Shown: positions 15,001 through 25,468 of the stretch, one piece after another
Numbering within the stretch: position 1 is the first letter of the stretch
Layout: every line of letters begins with the position of its first letter
DNA from: Yponomeuta sedellus
Taxonomy: Eukaryota > Arthropoda > Insecta > Lepidoptera > Yponomeutidae
NCBI GenBank assembly: GCA_934045075.1
Contig: OW203724.1
Location: 20,055,721-20,119,720 of the forward strand
DNA: 64,000 nucleotides
Reading direction: 5' to 3'
Notes under the pieces: model-generated
The model's input: the letters and a program-made list of their open reading frames with translations, nothing else
What the model was told of the DNA's origin: nothing
Databases searched by the model: none
Made by a program: the position numbers and the translations under genes

Positions 15001-18000
15001 GCTTTCTATAATGCGTCTGGGAATGCCGTTAACAGTACGGGAAAATATGGAGCGCAAATAACGGTGTTGAGGTCTCAGTCGACGGTAGGCGATATTGGAC
15101 CCTGTCTTCGGGAGTTAAGGGTGAAACGGGAGTGGTATCGTGTACACATTGCGTTCCGCTGAGCCTTAATGCGGTAACCTATATTGCATGATGAAATTTA
15201 ATATTGATGGCTTTATCGGTATAATTTCGGTCCAAATGGGGTTAGAGAGAAATAATTCGTAAACATTGTGATAGAACAATCCAAATAATATGTACTTCGT
15301 AAACACCATGATAGTTAAGGAAATTTCCGGTCACTTAGAAAAATCTGTGATAATGATAATGTGCTTTGTATTATTTCCTGATTCTGTAAACTAATGACTA
15401 TCGCATAGAAGATAAAAACTCATTACGGTTCTTTGAGAGTATTGAAAATATTCCGGTCGTTAAATTTCTGCACTAATATGCAAAACAATCTTATTGAAAG
15501 CGAATGTAATTAATGCGTACTACGTTTTCTTACGAAAGTACCGCGAACTGAGATATCAACCTTAACATGTACCTACATGGTACATGCAATGCACTTAATT
15601 ATGACACAGCGTGTTAGTACCAAAAATGTAATGATCAATCAACTGGTTGTACTCTGGCTATGTGCTTAAACCCCCACGAGTTAATGTTTAAAACTAAATT
15701 CATAAACAGGATGTTCTCAATTAGATTACATATATTTTTAACTAGCTGGTGCCCGCGACTTCGTCTGCGCAGGATTAATATTTAGAGTAGCTTATATTAA
15801 CGTGGCGTAGAAAAGAACTAACATTATGACATTAAGGGTCGCATTTGAAAAATATAACACTTTATAAATTGTAGCCTATGTGTTATTCTGATGTATAAGC
15901 TATATTATTGTAAGGTTTCATTAAAATCCATTCAGTAGTTTTTACGTGAAAGAGTTACAAAAAGCCATCCATCCATGCTTACAAACTTTCGCGTTTATAA
16001 TATTAGTAGGATAGTAGTATGTAGGATGCTGATCGATAATTCTTTACTACGTTTTCCAATTTTATTAATTACTAGCTGACCTTGCAAACGTTGTCTTGCC
16101 ATATTAGCCTACGACCTATTCTCACACCTACCAAATAAATATACACAAAAAATATAAAAAATCGGTAAGGCTGTATCGGAGGAGTTCGATAACAAACACT
16201 GATACTAGTTTTTATATATAAGATTCTTGTATATATAGTACATAATTTAAGCTCCCAATGTGATCTATAGGAAAATCATAGCTTTCCAGAAACACGGAAA
16301 ATGTATTAAGCACACTTTGTACCAAAAGGGGTATACTATAAGATTAAATATTATTTAGATGATAGAGATGTCTGCAATTAAAGCCAGCTTAACGCATGGG
16401 TTCTGGGTTTTAGAATAATATGTAAATTCTGTTAGGGACCACGTTTGAAAAGTTATAAATTCTTCAATAAACTTCCTTATAGTCCGTGTTTTTCATCAAA
16501 TCGGCCTTTTTTTATTACGAAAAATCTTTTCGTGTAAAAAAACTAAAAGGGCACAAACTTACCACTCCAATTCCCTCAAACGCGTAAATAGCCGTGCCGA
16601 AGTACAGCGGCAGGTGTTCCCAGCCGGCGAACGCTTTCACGGTGTTGGTCCTCGGCAGGTCTTGCAGGATGTAGTAGAACGTGATGATCAGTCCCCACGC
16701 CGTCATAATAGCCGCAATCAGGGACACTGGGGTGAGATACTTCAGGTTCTTGACCAGACACAGCATGACCATAGGTAGGTATAGCAGCACTAGGTAACCG
16801 TGGACGCTGATGTTGATGTGGAAGTTCTGAAGGACGTCTTGCAGGTTCGTAGCCACGAATAGGAAGTAGACGCAGCAGAAGCCGAGTTGGGTGATCACGA
16901 GGAATACGTTTATTATGTTCCTGGAACAAACATTCGGTGTTAGGAGCTACCCTTAATCGCTGGTCGGAAACATACTTTAAACAAAAATCGTTTCATAGTT
17001 AAATCCTGTGAAATCCAATCCGTCTGTCCATGTTCGTCAACTTTTAATAGAAGGACAATAAATTTTCACAAGTGTCGAAATATACGTTTTTTGCGGCATA
17101 AACGACGGTATCTTTTTTTAACGGTAACTTCAAAGACTGATTTTTCACACCTGCAATGGTCTGGATTCTTGCATATAGGGTTGTAAGGTCAACTCGATAC
17201 CTCCACGGGTTACCGAGATAAATGGTCTTGACAAAAACACGGACTAACGGACGGAGGAACGGTCGGACCACAAAGTGATCCCATAAGGGTTCCGTTTTTT
17301 CCTTTTAGGTACGGAACCCTAAAAATTATGGAACATCTGATATTTTTTCTCCCATTTCGAAGTTCTCACAATAGAACATCCCATTTTTGCGGATGTCATA
17401 TTTAATGTGGCAGGAAAATTAATTGGAGGTCGCAAGGCACTCTTATTCTGGGGACAATCACTCAAATCGCTTGTAAAAAAATCCTAGGTAGTTACAATAA
17501 ATTTAAAGAATATTTAGATCAACTTTTATCATCGCTGAGAGTAGGTACATCTAGGTAACCTTTCCCATTTTAATAAACAATACATTATCATTTTGGCACC
17601 TGATTAACTGAAAAAAAGTACCAAAACGAAATGCACTTTATTATATTGATAGCTAAGTTTAATATTACAAATAATTCAAATTAACCAAAAGCAAATCGGT
17701 CAAGGAAACCTATTCTGGGTTATGAAACATATTTTAGGTTTAATTAAGGGAATCCTACAAACCATTGCCAGTATTAATAAATAAGTAATAAGATGTAACT
17801 AGAAAGTGAATCCGGAGTTTATAATATTCTTACCTACAGACACTACAAGTAAATTTACAATACATTTATTTTTATCTGAACTGAACAATTGAACTGTGCT
17901 TGACATTTTATCTGCATCTTACACAACATGATGTATCTGAAATGCTTATTATGTAACCAATGTTCATAAGAAATTTTTATTTTTTATTTTACTGCATGTA

Positions 18001-19775
18001 AAGAAGAAAGAAACAAAGTGTGATTTTTTAGATTGTGATAAGCCAAATTTGAAAATACTAAGTATGATTCTTTTCTTAGCATGGGTTAGTGCATTAAAAA
18101 AAAATAGTATAATCATGATTCTTTTGTCAACGTTCATTCAAACTATTAGATCTTCTTGATCAATTTAGATTGTCACGGAAATTTTTTTTACAATAAAAAC
18201 TTCTTAAAACTTTCTTTCTATCTTTTAAAGATTTTAAATCCATTTTGGCGGTATATGTGCCTAGAAAACAAAAGAAACAGAAATTTTTAAAGAAAAGTGA
18301 GTAAGGGCTTAAAGAGCTTGTTCACATAACTTTCCATCGCAATAAATATTCCACTAGATATTACTACCTAATGAGTAGGTAAGTCTAGCTTGTATGTCGG
18401 AATGTTATCACGATAAAAACCAGGAACATAAACAATTTATTCAACACAACAGATGTCAATTAATTAAATGCAATATTATCTTGTGATATATTAATGCCAT
18501 TAAAAGGTTATACAGTTGATAGTGTCCTGTAGGAAACTATCAAGTTTCCTTCATACATTTAATGAACACTTACGATCAACTAATTAATTAAACAATCAAG
18601 TGGAAAACAACCAATATCTTTTCTCTATCAATTTGTTTAACTTGTTCCACAGTGGGCAAATAAATGCTGAAGAAGATTTTTCGACACTGTTACAAAAAAA
18701 TTATGGATTTCTAGTGCACAATGTGCAAATCTTTACAATCATTGAAGTTTATTCACAAATTGACCCTACCTATATTGTAAGCTAATAATTAGCTTAGCTT
18801 ACAATACAGTAGATACATTTAAAGATGTAAAACTCTGATAACTACTGGTAATTGTAATACCTGGTGTACATACAAAAAATAATATTTGACACATGCCTAT
18901 GATGCCTATAACTTTGCACCAGATGTAACCCAGGTGTAATTTTACTTTATTATCTTAGCTTTATAATGCTTTCATTTAGTTTATTAAATATTTACTTTAA
19001 AAGGTTTAAATTTCATGTCAACTTTTACCTTTTATTGTGTCTACTATGTACTGTAAAGGAGCAAAATGTAGTTGTCGGGGTTTACATAAGGATGCTTAAA
19101 GTATCAATCTCTAAAGGTGAAACCAAAATTCACTTACCGCATTTTTTTAGCATATGGCCTCATGGAGATAGGCCCTGATGAAAAAGCCTCCTCAACAACA
19201 TCGGAGAAGCCAAGTGCTGGCTTCTGACTCCGGATGCAAAGTTCATGCGAGCATGAGACCAACATGTGCATACAGTGGGTACATACTGCACCCATGAATA
19301 AGGTACCAAACACACCTGTAACATGAAATATAAGATACAATGGGTGGATGAAACAGTTTATCACTTTTCTAAAACTTAATCATTTTTTTTTTTGACAAGA
19401 TAATTAGGTATGTTGTCAATGTGTGTAAAAATTTACGAGGGTAATACGAGCGTACACATATTTTTTTAATGTTTACTTGGTTTATGGTGAAAGTGTGTAA
19501 AGTAACATACCGAAAATAAGTCCAGCATTTTTGAAGGCATCTGGCATAGCCAGAATGCCTGTCCCTATGTTCCCCTTCAAGAGATGAATAAGGGTATCCA
19601 AATTCGACGTTGGGTGTTCCAAATGCCGCTCTGAGCCTGGATGGTAAGCATTTTTCAACTTCGATTCTTTCGGTGATACCGCAGGCTCAATTTCTGGCTC
19701 CGAAACTTGAATTTCTAAACTTTCAACGACGGGCGTACCAGGACCCGTGAGAAGTGGTTGTTTTTCATCGTTCAT
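1..19775 (-). CDS. Proton-coupled amino-acid transporter (SLC36/PAT family), 3' end outside window
   Basis: Multi-exon minus-strand gene. Exons: 19775-19511 (start codon), 19315-19138, 16920-16563, 13325-13150, 6180-6008 and 35-1; all junctions are GT/AG and phases join without a break, giving 395 aa before the window edge. Seen: a hydrophilic N-terminus of about 58 residues, then the AAAP/PAT signature LLKGNIGTG at residues 65-73, the [15 protein letters not shown] stretch, [38 protein letters not shown] and, across the last junction, AALIPNL. The order and spacing follow animal SLC36 proteins, which have about 11 membrane segments; the last ones are missing here. Family role: H+-coupled or facilitative export of small amino acids, often at lysosomes or plasma membrane. 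Residues 4-9 (EKQPLL) form an acidic dileucine sorting motif, suggesting an endolysosomal location. Introns reach 7 kb and are full of repeats. Orthology to Drosophila pathetic or a sister paralogue cannot be decided here. Confidence 0.93.
2331..2500 (+). repeat. tRNA-derived SINE copy
   Basis: A pol III A box (TAGCGGTAGCG, 2340-2350) and B box (GGGTTCGAATACC, about 2377-2389) are spaced as in a tRNA, but stems are incomplete, so this is a SINE head and not a tRNA gene. It is followed by A-rich and CACGACACAGGG-like body sequence. It sits between two roughly 53-bp direct repeats (2276-2329, 2528-2582). Confidence 0.6.
2985..3355 (+). repeat. 5S-rRNA-derived SINE, copy 1
   Basis: The first ~115 bp resemble the 3' two thirds of insect 5S rRNA: GTTAAGCAACAACAGGCGCG and GATGGGTGACCG match the 5S internal promoter (A box, intermediate element and C box). 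An unrelated body and a GCCCCAGCAGTGGGGACATAC tail (split here between 3331 and 3351) follow. This copy contains an 18-bp tandem duplication (GCGACGCAGGAAGA units, 3293-3325). Open frames across it are accidental. Confidence 0.75.
3449..4035. mobile_element. MITE with perfect 38-bp inverted repeats
   Basis: Arms 3449-3486 and 3998-4035 are exact reverse complements, starting AATGGCGCATGCTACATGCT. The roughly 510-bp interior is AT-rich, contains further ATATCG-type inverted motifs and no transposase. Non-autonomous DNA transposon or foldback element; superfamily not determined. Confidence 0.7.
4293..5361. mobile_element. PIF/Harbinger DNA transposon derivative
   Basis: Terminal inverted repeats begin CGGCCGAATACTCAAACG and end with its complement; both sides are flanked by TTA (4290-4292, 5362-5364), the 3-bp target duplication typical of Harbinger. 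Minus-strand 5076-4876 encodes 66 aa with [20 protein letters not shown], which resembles the N-terminus of HARBI1-type nucleases. No catalytic DDE core remains, so it cannot move by itself. Subterminal copies of TATACACAAACG-like motifs are present. Confidence 0.8.
6309..6540 (+). mobile_element. Helitron/Lep1-like non-autonomous element
   Basis: Starts near ACACTAATATTACAAAG, contains TTACTTCTTCACGTCTAAACG, and ends near GCGGGGCACAGCTGGTT, a decayed form of the CAGCTAGT end seen in other copies (reverse complement at 42042-42220). An end in CTAGT after a GC-rich segment is a Helitron-type 3' end; assignment is inferred. Confidence 0.5.
7557..7920 (+). repeat. 5S-rRNA-derived SINE, copy 2
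   Basis: Same architecture as 2985-3355: GGCGCTCATGGCC start, GAGTTAAACAAAAACAGGCG, GATGGGTGACCGTC, the middle CGGCTTGATAACTTCTGACA, and a tail with GAGACCCGTGCCA and ACATACAAAAGTTGATAT. The 5S A box is decayed here (TTAAAC instead of TTAAGC). Confidence 0.72.
8513..8700 (-). repeat. LINE 3'-UTR fragment (family with GCGGCTTAATGAACG)
   Basis: Shares AGCGCAGAAACTGCGGCTTA, AAAATCTAGATCATTTTGGA and GAAAAAATGGACAAAA with copies at 24470, 32070, 56590 and 61135. The 24-kb copy joins this to the C-terminus of a reverse-transcriptase ORF on the minus strand, which sets the orientation. Confidence 0.6.
9211..9240. repeat. (TC)n microsatellite
   Basis: A run of about 14 TC units precedes GAGAGAAGGCCTGTGCCCTG, a LINE-tail-like box. 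Confidence 0.9.
9945..10212 (-). pseudogene. LINE reverse-transcriptase C-terminal fragment
   Basis: Minus-strand translation gives [37 protein letters not shown] and [12 protein letters not shown], the C-terminal region of endonuclease/reverse-transcriptase ORFs common in lepidopteran genomes (RTE-like). It is 5'-truncated: only about 85 codons remain, followed by the GTCCAGCAGTGGACT-type tail. Confidence 0.8.
10540..10710 (-). mobile_element. Helitron/Lep1-like fragment
   Basis: Reads ACTAGTTGACCCCGCAAACG on the plus strand, i.e. the complement of a ...CAACTAGT 3' end. Related heads occur at 16072, 56526 and 59100 (CTAGCTGACC..GCAAACG). The interior CGTGAAGCCGTTTCGGA and TGACACGAGATTTT are shared with the 59100 copy. 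Confidence 0.5.
10883..11219 (-). repeat. 5S-rRNA-derived SINE, copy 3
   Basis: Reverse orientation: 5S-like head at 11219-11100 (CTTGGGTTAAGCAACAACAG, GGCGCGGTCAGG), tail at the low coordinate (complement of GTATGTCCCCACTGCTGGGG). The C-box region is changed (GATGGGTTATTG), so promoter decay is visible. Confidence 0.75.
12345..12402. repeat. Perfect 27-bp palindrome, 4-nt spacer
   Basis: Arms 12345-12371 and 12376-12402 are exact complements around CTTT. The right arm runs into CCCAGCAGTGGG and a GATGATGATGAT run, a LINE-type tail, so a LINE 3' segment appears to have been copied back on itself. Confidence 0.9.
13505..13621 (-). pseudogene. LINE ORF end fragment
   Basis: Minus-strand translation contains [20 protein letters not shown] followed by PSGIQAW, a peptide recurring at the 3' ends of a lepidopteran non-LTR family; related DNA lies at 53372-53435 and 53687-53760, and a shorter piece at about 10800-10850. 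Confidence 0.65.
14028..14069. repeat. Perfect 19-bp palindrome, 4-nt spacer
   Basis: AAAAACAAAAAGACTTTTT (14028-14046) and its exact complement (14051-14069) around ATGT. Confidence 0.9.
16921..19137. other. PAT intron 2 (2.2 kb)
   Basis: AT-rich. The only element I can define is a roughly 40-bp 3'-tail-only SINE insertion (18075-18114) with 11-bp target duplications. A short inverted repeat TATTGTAAGCT/AGCTTACAATA lies near 18773-18806. No exon seen. Confidence 0.65.
18064..18125 (+). repeat. Tail-only SINE insertion with target-site duplication
   Basis: ATGATTCTTTT occurs at 18064-18074 and 18115-18125, bracketing CTTAGCATGGGTTAGTGCAT plus an A-rich run. This is the 3' end of the tRNA-like SINE family found at 43-53 kb, extremely 5'-truncated. 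Confidence 0.7.
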
Positions 19776-20369
19776 TATGTTTAAATCTGGCTTGGTAGCG
19801 CGTGTTCATTCAAATTTATAGTAAAATCGGAGCAAAATGGGAAAACAAATAAACAACTTCGCGCTTCGATGATCTCCGTTGAATGAATGGCTAAGTGATG
19901 AACGAACGATAAATATAAATCAATTGAACGAATGATAGGTGCATTACTTTTTTTTTTATCTTTATTTATTTCGGGACTTTTGTCCTGGTGGGACCATGTC
20001 AGCCCCATCGTACCCTATACTTATTGTCTAATCAACTAATCGACCTTAAAACTAAAAAAATAAATAAATCTGGCTGCACTTGACTGCGGTTCTGCTAATA
20101 TGCTCTGATAAGCTGCACAAAATGTATGTTGGAATCTTCAACTCTACCAAATAACCGGTTTTTCTTTGCGTTCAATTACCCCATCCCTAGTACAGTCAAA
20201 TGCACAGAACTATTGAGTAATTTGAGTATCTCTGTCTGTCTGCCTGTCAGTAGATTAGTCTGTGAATCTGTAACTGTGACGGAATTTATGGCAAAATAGG
20301 TACATTGTTTACTGTAGAAATTTTCGGCTAAAAATAGAGTTAGGTACTCGGAAATTCCCCTAAACAAAC
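19776..20369. promoter_or_regulatory. Divergent promoter region, PAT / AMPK beta
   Basis: The two start codons are 594 bp apart on opposite strands, so both promoters and 5' UTRs must lie here unless a distant non-coding first exon exists. No TATA box is convincing. About 19945-20050 (poly-T then TCGGGACTTTTGTCC) looks repeat-like and may be a later insertion. Confidence 0.55.
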
Positions 20370-22896
20370 ATGGGGAACGCAGGAAGCAACCACCCGAAAG
20401 AGTGGAGTCGGGACGCCTCGCTGAAAACCCCAGACGTCGCGCCATCCTCGCCTATCAAAGAAGGAGAGGCCTTCACATTCGACAAGAAGGTTGACGCAGA
20501 TCGTGGTCCCAGAGATGACGACAGTAACATCGAGGACGGGGCTCCATACTACACTAAAGCAGTCCCCGAGAGTAATGAGGAGTTCGTAACCCGGGAGCGA
20601 TCTAATACCCTCACTACCGAAAACAAAGTTTCTGATGACTTGAAAGTATTACCTACAGTATTCAAATGGGAAGGCGGAGGCAAACAGGTATTTTCAACAT
20701 TATCTGTCTACACACTGCCTTAAAGTAAGGCCTCCTATTACACAACGGTCATAAAATACCACAAGTCACTCTGGAATGTTGCGAATTTATTTTCTCTTGC
20801 AACTTCTTTTCAGGTATTCATAAGTGGAACTTTCACAGAATGGAAGACCATTCCGATGGTCAAGTCTCATGGTGACTTTGTCACCATAATTGACCTTCCA
20901 GAGGGTGAACATCAGTACAAATACTTTGTTGATGGAGAATGGAGACATGACCCTACTGTGGTAATACCGTTTCTTATTTTTTCTAACCAATGCTTGCAGT
21001 CAGCATTGAGAAGAAAAAATTTCATACATGGGGCCAATTTGCAACATTTGTGTTTGGGAAATTTAATGCTCGTTGGTTTAGCGTATCACATCTGATTACC
21101 ATTGTAACGGTGCAAACCTCTTTACATCATTTTCATTTCTTTTTCTATCTCGTCGTCAGGCTAAGACTGGTCCACTGCTGGACATAGCCCTCCCCTAATG
21201 AGCGCCACGTTGTGCTATCATAGGGGGTAATGCCCATAATCTATACACATGCCAATGCAGGGCACAGGCTTCCGCTCAGAAAGAGATAGAGGATGGTCTG
21301 AATTATGAGTTATGACGCATGCCCTCACCTCAGACACTCACTATTTTAATTTACAAAAGACTATTACCTAATCCAAAAATATACTGATAGGTGACTCAAT
21401 TCTGTTCTCTTTTTTATGGATTCACTGCACTGGATGGATCAAATCCGTCCAGTACAATTTGTCCAATTTCTAAGCATACCAGACTCTGTGAATTTTGAGG
21501 ACAGTACGATTGAACAATTTTCAGAAAGTGGTAGACAACGGAATGGGTTCCAAAAATAACCTGGTGACTGTGAAGATGTCAGACTTTGAAGTGTTCCAAG
21601 CTTTAGCCAAAGACAGTGAGGGTGTCCACAGTGGTGCCCAGACTGAGTATTCTCAGGTGGGTATTTCCTTTATATTCTTTAAAATTACTTTCCCGATGAT
21701 ATTAATTAGATGTTTAATTTGCGGTTTCCTTTATACTAACAATTTTTTATTATTAGAAGCTAATTGAACCAGCTTGTAACATTGATCAACCGGTCAAAAA
21801 TCATCTGACAAATTTCAGCAATCTGTATACAGCTTTATAACCTTGAACTAACATAACATTTACATACAGTCACATACATTGCTTCTTAACATAAACTGCT
21901 TTTTTTTTAATACTCAAGTTACAAATCTTCCTCTTCTCATTCTAGGAAATACCTCAATCCAAGCCATGGGAGAAGGTGTCCGGACCTCCAATATTACCAC
22001 CCCATCTTCTGCAAGTTATTCTGAACAAAGACACCCCACTTTCGGTAAGTTTCTTTTAATGAGGAAATTAAGCTTGTGCTGTAACCAATTGACAAGGCAA
22101 AATGCGCTTGGTAGTTGTAACAAAATGTTACAAAAAATTACAGCATGTGACAGGGGTACTTTTATTCCACTGTGGTACTGTCAGCATAAGCTAAATATGT
22201 GGTTGAACCATCTATTGGTTACTATAACCTTTTATGTTCAGCAGTAAAATGTTTATTGGCAGATTTTTTTTCTCATCTACAGCATGGTGTGATACACCAC
22301 ACAGTTGCATACATTTAAAACTGGTTAGTTTAAAACTATTTAGTCCTCTATTTAGTCCACTGGAAGGGAAGGACAACAATGTCCTCCCCTTCCAGTATTT
22401 ATCCATCCCTGATCCCTGTCTTTTGTCTGTCTAAGCCACCTCACAATTAATTAATTCAATTCCGATATTTTAATTAATATTTTTAATGAGTCTACTGTTT
22501 AATACCAGATATCTTGTCTTCTAAATAATCCTTGATGTTGTGGTTAATCTATCCTGTTGTCTATCTATCTAAACTTCAATGGTTGTCTTTACTGCACAAA
22601 GTGTGCTTAGCACAGTTTTTAAACTGCGCAGGAAGCAGCTTTACTATACCTTGAGGAATCTTGTAGAACCTTATACGGTGCCCCATAAAAGATTTATTAA
22701 CACAATAATTTAATGAAGTTCGGCCCATTTTCATTTCTTTATTTTCCAGTGCGAGCCAACTTTGCTGCCAGAACCTAACCATGTGATGCTGAATCATCTG
22801 TACGCGCTTTCAATCAAAGACGGAGTCATGGTGCTATCTGCTACACACCGATATAGAAAGAAGTATGTCACTACCCTCCTGTATAAGCCCATATAA
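20370..22896 (+). CDS. alc: AMP-activated protein kinase beta subunit
   Basis: Complete five-exon gene: 20370-20687, 20814-20960, 21525-21656, 21946-22044, 22750-22896 (TAA). All introns are GT/AG and fall between codons; the product is 280 aa, close to vertebrate beta1 (270). Seen: MGNAGS at the N-terminus, a typical N-myristoylation signal; a CBM48 glycogen-binding module at about residues 95-172 with the sugar-contacting tryptophans W116 and W149 and lysine K142; S124 in KSHG, matching the beta1 Ser108 site that contributes to the drug/metabolite pocket; and the C-terminal alpha/gamma-binding domain from PPILPPHLLQ (213-222) to YVTTLLYKPI. Family role: scaffold joining the catalytic alpha and AMP-sensing gamma subunits and targeting the kinase to glycogen and membranes. 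It is head-to-head with the PAT transporter, so a shared promoter region is possible. The symbol is that of the Drosophila orthologue, alicorn. Confidence 0.97.
20688..22749. other. AMPK beta introns 1-4
   Basis: Introns: 20688-20813, 20961-21524, 21657-21945, 22045-22749. Intron 2 contains a LINE-tail repeat (about 21158-21300: GGTCCACTGCTGGACATAGC, TAATGAGCGCCACGTTGTGC). Intron 4 has a 16-bp palindrome with one mismatch (22360-22395) and a fragment near 22510-22700 related to the LINE end at 24.7 kb. Confidence 0.7.
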
Positions 22897-23402
22897 TGAG
22901 CTACATATACATTGACAGAAATATAGTGCCTGTAAATCTTCGTAGCTGACAAGAAGTTAGAATGGACAGTCCATACAAACTGTCTCATCGTTGGATAGTC
23001 ATACTTTAGAGCCTTAGCAGTTTTATAACAATCAGTGATCGATTTTGGGGCAAATCACGTCAAACGCTAAATTAATATGGGTATACCAACGGGTTAGCGA
23101 GATTGAAAATCTGAAATCTGTCTTGTTACTCGAAATACCATTCCGGGCCCGTCGCGTCGTGCGTATCCATACTATGACATGTGGCGGGTACCAAAAATTA
23201 CTCTATTGGTTTGCAACGTACCTATTCAAGCAGTTAACGTGTTGATTTATTGATGCGCGATTGTTAACCAGTTTTGAGTAGCTTCACCCGCCAAAAACAT
23301 TTAGTATATATAATATTTTACATCAAGACTCTGTGATATTTTAGTTCAGATCCTTTCTACAAGTCAAGGACTTAAATCTTTTAAAAATATATAGGTATGT
23401 AC

Positions 23403-23644
23403 CAGGGTTGATAAAAATCAGCATTTTCTTAAAAAAATGGATTTTTTTGCAAATAAATTATTTTGAACAAGTTTAATTTTGAAATTTAGTCTTCGCTTAT
23501 TTAAAAGACAAACGACATAGTTAATAAAAAACACGACATTTCGTTAATAAAAAAAAGTATTAATTAATATCACTGATTTTAAAAAAAACACTAGCTTTTA
23601 AATGCGACTTAAATTATCACTGATTTAAATTATATCAACCCTGA
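23403..23644. mobile_element. Short TIR element (CAGGGTTGATA ends)
   Basis: Begins CAGGGTTGATAAAAATCAGC and ends with the complementary TATATCAACCCTG; interior is A/T-rich with repeated CACTGATTT motifs. CAGGG ends fit a hAT-type MITE; the 8-bp target duplication was not established. Confidence 0.55.
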
Positions 23645-24469
23645 TTTTACGGCCATCATAGTATAAATATGTTTGTGTTGATGAATAGAACGATTGCCGC
23701 CCTTCAATTCAGCAATCCCATACAATCATAGTTTGGTTTTTATGTATTTACAAACGACACATCGGATCGCATTGAAACTTTTCCAATGCGTTTAGAAAAC
23801 ACAAATCGAGGTAAGATCGTGCTTCCAATTAGAAATAAAGCTATGGACTAGAAATTATAACCCTGGGTATAGTTTGTATGAAAACACTTGCAAGGCTATA
23901 ATTTCTTTTTTATTATGTTAGTGAAATGAAATAGTTATTTGTTATACAAGAGTGCAAAGTTGCTTTTTAACCACGTGTTCAATTTTGATGACCGAGCAAG
24001 CGAAGGATTCTAAAATTGAATCACGAGCGCAGCGAGTGATTCAAAATTAGAATCCTGAGCGTTAGCGAGAAAATCAAAAGAGCATGAGGTGAAAAATATT
24101 TGCACTCGAGTGCAACACGTAACTTTTCATTCCACCTCAGCGAGGAAATGACTAAATGCAAAAAAAAAACGTTTACAATCACAAGATAGGTACACTTTTA
24201 TTTCAGTTTAGGTATTAATTACTACATTATGTATGACAGGTAAGTATTACAGAATAATCTTTAAATTATAACAAAATAATACTAAGGTATAATTAAGAAA
24301 ATTTTATAGTAACGTTGCTACAGTCATTTAAATTGAGTGTAATATTTTTTTAATTCACAAACTTAGTGCACACGATGTTCTAAATTCAATTTACTTTATC
24401 CTCTAGAGAATAAAAACGGCTTTTCCACTCAGATATTGAAGATTAAAAATACTATTTCCGAGATGGTGG

Positions 24470-24915
24470 GATGAAAAGGTTTTACTCAATGTAGCGCAGA
24501 AACTGCGGCTTAATGAACGTTACAAGTCAATTTAAGTGTCCATTTCAAAATCTAGATCATATTGGAGAAAAAATGGACAAAAACACTCCAAACTTAGTCT
24601 TTACAAAGTCCTTAATTTACAGAGTTCACATATTTTTTACAAAACTCATGCATTGTACATGCTTTAATTCCAGACATCATTGTCATCTAAATAATCCTTA
24701 ATATTATAGCACCCCTTTTGGGCCTTTTCGCATAAAGTGTACTTTACACATTTTTTTGAACTGCATCGTAGTCTCAATTGTAAGCACGAGCAAACCTTCA
24801 TTTGTGTCGTCTTAACATATTGGTAAAGTGTCATTGAGATCCGGCATCGGCATGTCGTTTGGGAATCAAAACCAAATGACGTTTGTATGGGACTTGATCC
24901 AAGGAGCCGCCTTAC
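24470..24915 (-). pseudogene. LINE 3' end: ORF C-terminus plus 3' UTR
   Basis: Minus-strand translation between about 24800 and 24664 ends KKCVKYTLCEK, YNIKDYLDDNDVWN, stop, which resembles the last residues of CR1/jockey-type reverse-transcriptase ORFs. It is followed by the 3' UTR shared with 8513, 32070, 56590 and 61135. 5'-truncated. Confidence 0.65.
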
Positions 24916-25397
24916 CAAAACCTAAGGCAAAACTACCCCGTACAGTACAGTAGTAGGTATATAAAAACTATGGTACACCAGAGTATCGCTTATCAGTGAA
25001 AATTCATATCGCGTGTTACTCGTTGCGATGGGTAACATATATATGGCCGTTTTGTATATTTGACCTAGATAGGCTTACTTACCAGCAGGCTTACGGACTG
25101 TTTATATTTTGACGTAAGTTAATATAAGGGGAACTTAAATTTTACCTGTCAGTAACAAAGTTAAGCCGGGGAGAGTTTTCCGCGTCCTTAGTTAAATTAA
25201 AAAAGTATGTCTACGTTCAATTATTTATTTAACTCTTATTTACCTACTAATCTTCAAAATGTAAGAAAGAAAATTCCAACTTAATCTGCCGCACTGAATG
25301 AGAAATAGTTAATTTTCCCATCATGTGCAGAATTTTACTCAATGAAGATAATACTATTTTTATTTTTAATGCACTAACCCGTGCTAAGGACATTCAC

Positions 25398-25468
25398 GGA
25401 CTTTTGTCCCTCGCGGACAAAAGTCCCTCGTCTGCCTGACCAAATTAAGGCCTGCGCCTTAATTTGGT
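25398..25468. repeat. Two adjacent perfect hairpins
   Basis: GGACTTTTGTCC/GGACAAAAGTCC (25398-25409, 25415-25426; spacer 5) followed by ACCAAATTAAGGC/GCCTTAATTTGGT (25439-25451, 25456-25468; spacer 4). A reversed copy of the SINE tail (GCACTAACCCGTGCTAAG, about 25371-25389) lies immediately before. Confidence 0.85.

Larger units (their letters stand above)
13326..16562. other. PAT intron 3 (3.2 kb)
   Basis: Contains a LINE fragment (13505-13621), a 19-bp palindrome (14028-14069) and Helitron-like pieces (15745-16015 with GGTGCCCGCGACTTCGTCTG, and 16072-16230). The span 14150-15740 shows no recognisable gene or repeat. Confidence 0.65.

Noticed and set aside
16576..16929. 117-codon open frame in PAT exon 3
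   Set aside because: Shadow frame of the transporter exon (minus strand, different frame).
21879..22247. 122-codon open frame overlapping AMPK beta exon 4
   Set aside because: Out of frame with the real exon, which has clear splice sites and homology.
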